This document shows, piece after piece, positions 6,046 through 8,298 of a DNA stretch of 8,298 nucleotides; the stretch's first letter is position 1, and every line of letters begins with the position of its first letter. The translations under genes were made by a program, and so were the position numbers. Origin of the DNA: Actinomycetota bacterium (GTDB lineage: Bacteria; Actinomycetota; Actinomycetes; Mycobacteriales; Mycobacteriaceae); contig SYAB01000455.1 of assembly GCA_005787665.1 (NCBI GenBank), positions 1 through 8,298 of the forward strand. The letters are read 5' to 3'. The notes beneath the pieces are model-generated. The model had not been told where the DNA came from. It made no database searches and saw only the letters and a list, made by a program, of their open reading frames with translations.

Positions 6046-6624
6046 GTGGAGGTCGTCGATGCCCGGCCGCAACGCGGTGACGCGGCCCGCAATCGCCGCC
6101 TGTTGCTGGACGCCGCCCGCCGACTGATCGCGGCGCGCTGCCCCGAGGAGGTCAGCACCGAGGACATCGCGGCGGCGGCCGGTGTGGGCAAAGGTACGTT
6201 GTTCCGGCGGTTCGGGAGCCGGGCCGGTCTGCTGGCCGAGTTGCTCGACGAGGACGAACGCGCGATGCAGCAGGCGTTCATGTTCGGGCCGCCGCCACTG
6301 GGTCCACACGCCCCGCCGTTGCGGCGACTGCTGGCGTTCGGACGGGAGCGGCTCCGGTTCGTCGAATCCCATCTGGCCGTTCTCGTGCAGATCGACCGTG
6401 ACCCGCAGGCGCGCCACAACCCGGCCTCCGAGGTGCTGCACACCCACGTGCGGTTGCTTCTGGAAGCGGCGTCGAGCACCGGGAATCTCGACGCTCAGAC
6501 CGACGCGCTGCTGGCCCTGCTGGAAGCGGACTACGTCGCGCATGAACTCCAGGGCCGGGGCCGCACAGTCGAGGACGTGTCGCGAGCGTGGGAGTCGTTG
6601 GCGCGCAAGCTCTGTGGACGGTGA
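6046..6624 (+). CDS. TetR/AcrR-family transcriptional repressor
   Basis: A 192-residue DNA-binding regulator. The N-terminal three-helix domain (about 10-63) starts NRRLLLDAARRLIA and has the helix-turn-helix VSTEDIAAAAGVGKGTLFRRFGS, closing with the usual GLLAELL. The C-terminal ligand and dimer domain (about 70-190) is helical with no recognisable effector signature. The frame is open back to 5962, but that would place the start upstream of the operator; GTG at 6046 suits a leaderless transcript from TAGAGT, and GTG at 6037 is the alternative, with GGGG 9 bases upstream. It diverges from the FMN reductase-pirin operon across the palindrome, the classic layout for a TetR repressor controlling its neighbour and itself. 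The DUF2256 gene follows after 6 bases in the same transcription unit. The inducer is unknown; a quinone or aromatic electrophile would fit the enzymes. Confidence 0.9.
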   Translation: MEVVDARPQRGDAARNRRLLLDAARRLIAARCPEEVSTEDIAAAAGVGKGTLFRRFGSRAGLLAELLDEDERAMQQAFMFGPPPLGPHAPPLRRLLAFGRERLRFVESHLAVLVQIDRDPQARHNPASEVLHTHVRLLLEAASSTGNLDAQTDALLALLEADYVAHELQGRGRTVEDVSRAWESLARKLCGR

Positions 6625-6630
6625 GCTCTG

Positions 6631-6783
6631 ATGCCATCCCGGCCCCGGATCAAGAACGGGCACCCACCGAAACTCTGTGAAACCTGCGGCCGCCCCTTTG
6701 AGTGGCGCAAGAAGTGGGCCCGCGCCTGGGGCGAGGTCCGATATTGCTCCGAGCGGTGCCGCAGGGGGCGTACCGGCCGGTGA
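6631..6783 (+). CDS. DUF2256 small zinc-ribbon protein
   Basis: A 50-residue basic protein matching DUF2256: [17 protein letters not shown] followed by the RYCSERCR motif. The four Cys (C16, C19, C39, C43; CxxC...CxxxC) form a likely zinc site, and the WRKKW segment is the family hallmark. It begins 6 bases after the tetR stop, with GGTGAG near the end of tetR serving as ribosome site, so it is probably co-transcribed and coupled with tetR. The family has no established biochemical function; in other bacteria it is often found near cryptochrome/photolyase-type or redox genes. Nucleic-acid binding is a reasonable guess from its charge and zinc fold, no more. Confidence 0.85.
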   Translation: MPSRPRIKNGHPPKLCETCGRPFEWRKKWARAWGEVRYCSERCRRGRTGR

Positions 6784-6785
6784 GG

Positions 6786-6821
6786 TTGGTGCCGATGGGC
6801 GCACGCCGCTAATATCTTCGT
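6786..6821 (+). promoter_or_regulatory. kmtR promoter, leaderless
   Basis: TAATAT at 6810-6815 is a very good -10 and TTGGTG at 6786-6791 a fair -35 with an 18-base spacer. Six bases separate the -10 from the ATG at 6822, so the predicted first transcribed base is the A of the start codon. No ribosome site is present upstream, which agrees with leaderless translation. The A/T-rich patch, with TATCT (6813-6817) facing AGATA (6830-6834), is the most likely place for self-regulation by KmtR, but the dyad is weak. Confidence 0.65.
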
Positions 6822-7220
6822 ATGCGCGCAGATAAGGATGTATGCCGCCGCAGGCTCGACGACGATCAGGCGGGCCTGGTCGTCGAGGTTTTCCGGATGC
6901 TCTCCGATCCGACCCGGGTACGGCTGCTGTGGGCGCTGGTGGACCGGGAGCTTTCGGTGAGCGATCTTGCCGAGACGGTGGCCAAGCCGCCCGCGACCGT
7001 GTCCCAGCATCTGGCCAAACTGCGGATGGCGCGGTTGGTGCGGACCCGCCGGGAGGCGACCACGATCTACTACAGCCTGGAGAACGCCCACGTCGGACAA
7101 CTTGTCACCGACGCGGTGTTCAACGCCGAGCACGCCGGCCCGGGCATTCCCGGCCACCATCGCGGCGAGGGCGACGTGGCCCGCCTGCACGACACCCGCG
7201 GGCGGGAGGCAACGTCGTGA
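6822..7220 (+). CDS. kmtR: ArsR/SmtB-family Ni/Co-sensing repressor KmtR
   Basis: A 132-residue winged-helix metal sensor that should release DNA when Ni(II) or Co(II) binds. The helix-turn-helix is SVSDLAETVAKPPATVSQHLAKLRMARLV (about 45-73), followed by the wing TRREATTIYYSLEN. The region from VVEVFRML to FNAEHAGPGIP-x-HHR closely matches M. tuberculosis KmtR (Rv0827c) as I know it. The reported KmtR ligands H88, E101, H102, H110 and H111 correspond here to H90, E103, H104, H112 and H113, all present at the same spacing. An extra H123 lies in the tail. The gene starts at the predicted transcription start and its stop overlaps the transporter's ATG (TGATG), so sensor and efflux pump form one operon. 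NmtR, CmtR and SmtB have different ligand sets and fit less well. Metal preference is inferred from homology. Confidence 0.9.
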   Translation: MRADKDVCRRRLDDDQAGLVVEVFRMLSDPTRVRLLWALVDRELSVSDLAETVAKPPATVSQHLAKLRMARLVRTRREATTIYYSLENAHVGQLVTDAVFNAEHAGPGIPGHHRGEGDVARLHDTRGREATS

Positions 7221-8218
7221 TGAGTCACGTTTCCGGCACACCCGGGCACGGCCACCGCGAGGGGCACCACCATCACCGCGACGGACTGCTGGGCGCGGTG
7301 CGCGGGGTGTTCGCGCCGCACAGCCACGATCACGTCGACGGTGTCGATGACGCCCTGACGTCCAGCGCGCAGGGCATCCGGGCGGTAAAGATCAGTCTGC
7401 TGGCACTCGGTGTGACGGCGCTGTTCCAACTGGTGGTCGTGGCCGTCTCGGGTTCGGTCGCACTGGCCGCGGACACCATCCACAACTTCTCCGACGCCTT
7501 GACCGCGGTTCCGCTGTGGATCGCGTTCGCGCTCGGGCGCCGGGCCGCGTCCACGAGGTTCACCTACGGCCTGGGCCGGGTGGAGGACCTGGCCGGCCTG
7601 TTCGTGGTGGCGATGATCGCCCTGTCGGCCGGTGTGGCCGGCTACGAGTCGATCCGCCGGCTGATCCGTCCGGTCACGATCGACAATCTGGGCTGGGTCG
7701 CGGTCGCCGGGGCGGTGGGTTTCCTGGGCAACGAACTGGTCGCTCTCTACCGGATCCGGGTGGGTCGGCGGATCGGGTCTGCTGCGCTGGTGGCCGATGG
7801 GCTGCACGCCCGCACCGACGGATTCACCTCGCTGGCCGTGGTTTTCGGTGCCGGCGGAGTCTGGCTCGGTTTCCCGCTGGCCGACCCGATCATCGGCCTG
7901 CTGATTACCGTGGCGATCCTGTTCGTGTTGCGGACGGCGGCCCGCGATGTCTTCGCCCGGCTCCTTGACGGGGTTGACCCGGATCTTGTCGAATCCGCCG
8001 AGCGCGCGTTGGCTGCCGAGCCCGGCGTTCTCGGGGTGCCGCGGGTGCGGATGCGCTGGATCGGGCATGCCCTGCATGCCGAGGCCGAACTCGACGTCGA
8101 TCCGGCGATCAGCCTCGAGCAGGCGCACCACCTTGCGCATCACGCCGAGCACACCCTGACCCACGCGGTACCGCGACTGTCGTCGGCGCTGGTCCACGCC
8201 TATCCGGCGGGCAGCTAA
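7220..8218 (+). CDS. Cation diffusion facilitator (CDF) metal efflux transporter
   Basis: A 332-residue inner-membrane metal/proton antiporter. The cytoplasmic N-terminus is His-rich (HGHREGHHHH at 10-19, HSHDH at 34-38). Six membrane helices lie between about 55 and 240. The transport site is the HD-HD type: H88-x3-D92 in helix 2 (HNFSD) and H196-x3-D200 in helix 5 (HARTD), as in ZitB-like Zn/Co/Ni transporters. The C-terminal cytoplasmic domain (about 250-330) has a ferredoxin-like pattern ending with a His cluster (HHLAHHAEHTLTH). The start is the ATG at 7220 sharing a base with the kmtR stop; GGGAGG at 7204-7209 serves it, and GTG at 7217 is an alternative. The length agrees with M. tuberculosis Rv2025c, the CDF gene reported to be under KmtR control. 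Ni/Co export is the favoured role; Zn is possible. Confidence 0.93.
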   Translation: MSHVSGTPGHGHREGHHHHRDGLLGAVRGVFAPHSHDHVDGVDDALTSSAQGIRAVKISLLALGVTALFQLVVVAVSGSVALAADTIHNFSDALTAVPLWIAFALGRRAASTRFTYGLGRVEDLAGLFVVAMIALSAGVAGYESIRRLIRPVTIDNLGWVAVAGAVGFLGNELVALYRIRVGRRIGSAALVADGLHARTDGFTSLAVVFGAGGVWLGFPLADPIIGLLITVAILFVLRTAARDVFARLLDGVDPDLVESAERALAAEPGVLGVPRVRMRWIGHALHAEAELDVDPAISLEQAHHLAHHAEHTLTHAVPRLSSALVHAYPAGS

Positions 8219-8298
8219 CGAATCCGCACGAGGCTGGTACTCCCGGCGGGATCGGTGTTCCCGAACCAGACGTTGCCCTGGTCGTCGGCGATGGGAAA
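8215..8298 (-). CDS. 3' end of a probable beta-propeller (Vgb/NHL-like) protein, partial
   Basis: Only the last 27 codons and a TAG are inside the window; the gene enters from the right edge. The visible segment IADDQGNVWFGNT, then STSLVRIR at the C-terminus, is the repeat pattern of Vgb-like and similar propeller blades (I-x-x-D-x-x-GN-x-WF). Codon choice is ordinary for this genome (many codons end in C or G). The stop overlaps the stop of the convergent transporter gene by two bases. The fold is a reasonable guess from one blade; the function cannot be stated. Confidence 0.6.
   Translation of the reverse strand, partial: FPIADDQGNVWFGNTDPAGSTSLVRIR

Noticed and set aside
6842..7219. Extension of the CDF frame upstream to 6842
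   Set aside because: The translated extension is Arg/Gly/Pro-rich shadow sequence of kmtR. The ATG at 7220 gives the family length and sits at the kmtR stop.
7070..8197. 375-codon minus-strand frame opposite the CDF transporter
   Set aside because: It is the antisense shadow of a convincing membrane transporter. The product is full of Arg, Gln, Asp and Pro with no recognisable motif.
1..8298. tRNA, rRNA, CRISPR, insertion sequence or phage remnants
   Set aside because: Nearly all bases are in genes with family matches. No repeat-spacer pattern, transposase motif or terminal inverted repeat was seen.

Overview
The window is about two-thirds G+C and its proteins look mycobacterial. The clearest marker is a close relative of KmtR, the mycobacterial Ni/Co sensor, with every known metal ligand in place. 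Two genes also appear to be read from leaderless transcripts, which is common in mycobacteria. Mycobacteriaceae (Mycolicibacterium-like chromosome) is the best guess. Coding density is very high. No RNA gene, insertion sequence, CRISPR array or gene-free stretch longer than about 175 bases was seen.

Region 1 (1-2851) looks like a metal-response module, probably for copper. It starts with the end of a DUF305 protein carrying a Met/Gly/His-rich linker. Converging on it is a two-component operon: an OmpR-type response regulator and a histidine kinase with a short, histidine-bearing extracytoplasmic loop. Diverging from the regulator is a small one-helix membrane protein with a Met/Gly-rich tail. 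The 173-base gap between regulator and membrane protein holds a perfect dyad and three copies of TCTTCA.

Region 2 (2873-4552) is a thiamine-diphosphate 2-oxo acid decarboxylase (pyruvate/indolepyruvate decarboxylase family) on the minus strand, converging on the Met-rich gene.

Region 3 (4655-6783) is a divergent redox cluster. An NADPH-dependent FMN reductase gene is translationally coupled (ATGA) to a pirin gene. The pirin frame is cut by a single in-frame TAA between its two cupin halves. In the other direction run a TetR repressor and a 50-residue DUF2256 zinc-ribbon protein. A 24-bp near-perfect palindrome between the two transcription units sits on both predicted promoters and is very probably the TetR operator.

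Region 4 (6822-8218) is a kmtR-cation diffusion facilitator operon with overlapping stop and start, preceded by a strong -10 placed for leaderless transcription. This is a self-contained Ni/Co (or Zn) sensing and efflux unit. The last 84 bases are the minus-strand 3' end of a probable beta-propeller gene, whose stop codon overlaps the stop codon of the transporter.

Metal handling (DUF305, Met-rich protein, two-component system, KmtR, CDF) and redox enzymes share the window, but they form separate transcription units. A single integrated system is not demonstrated.
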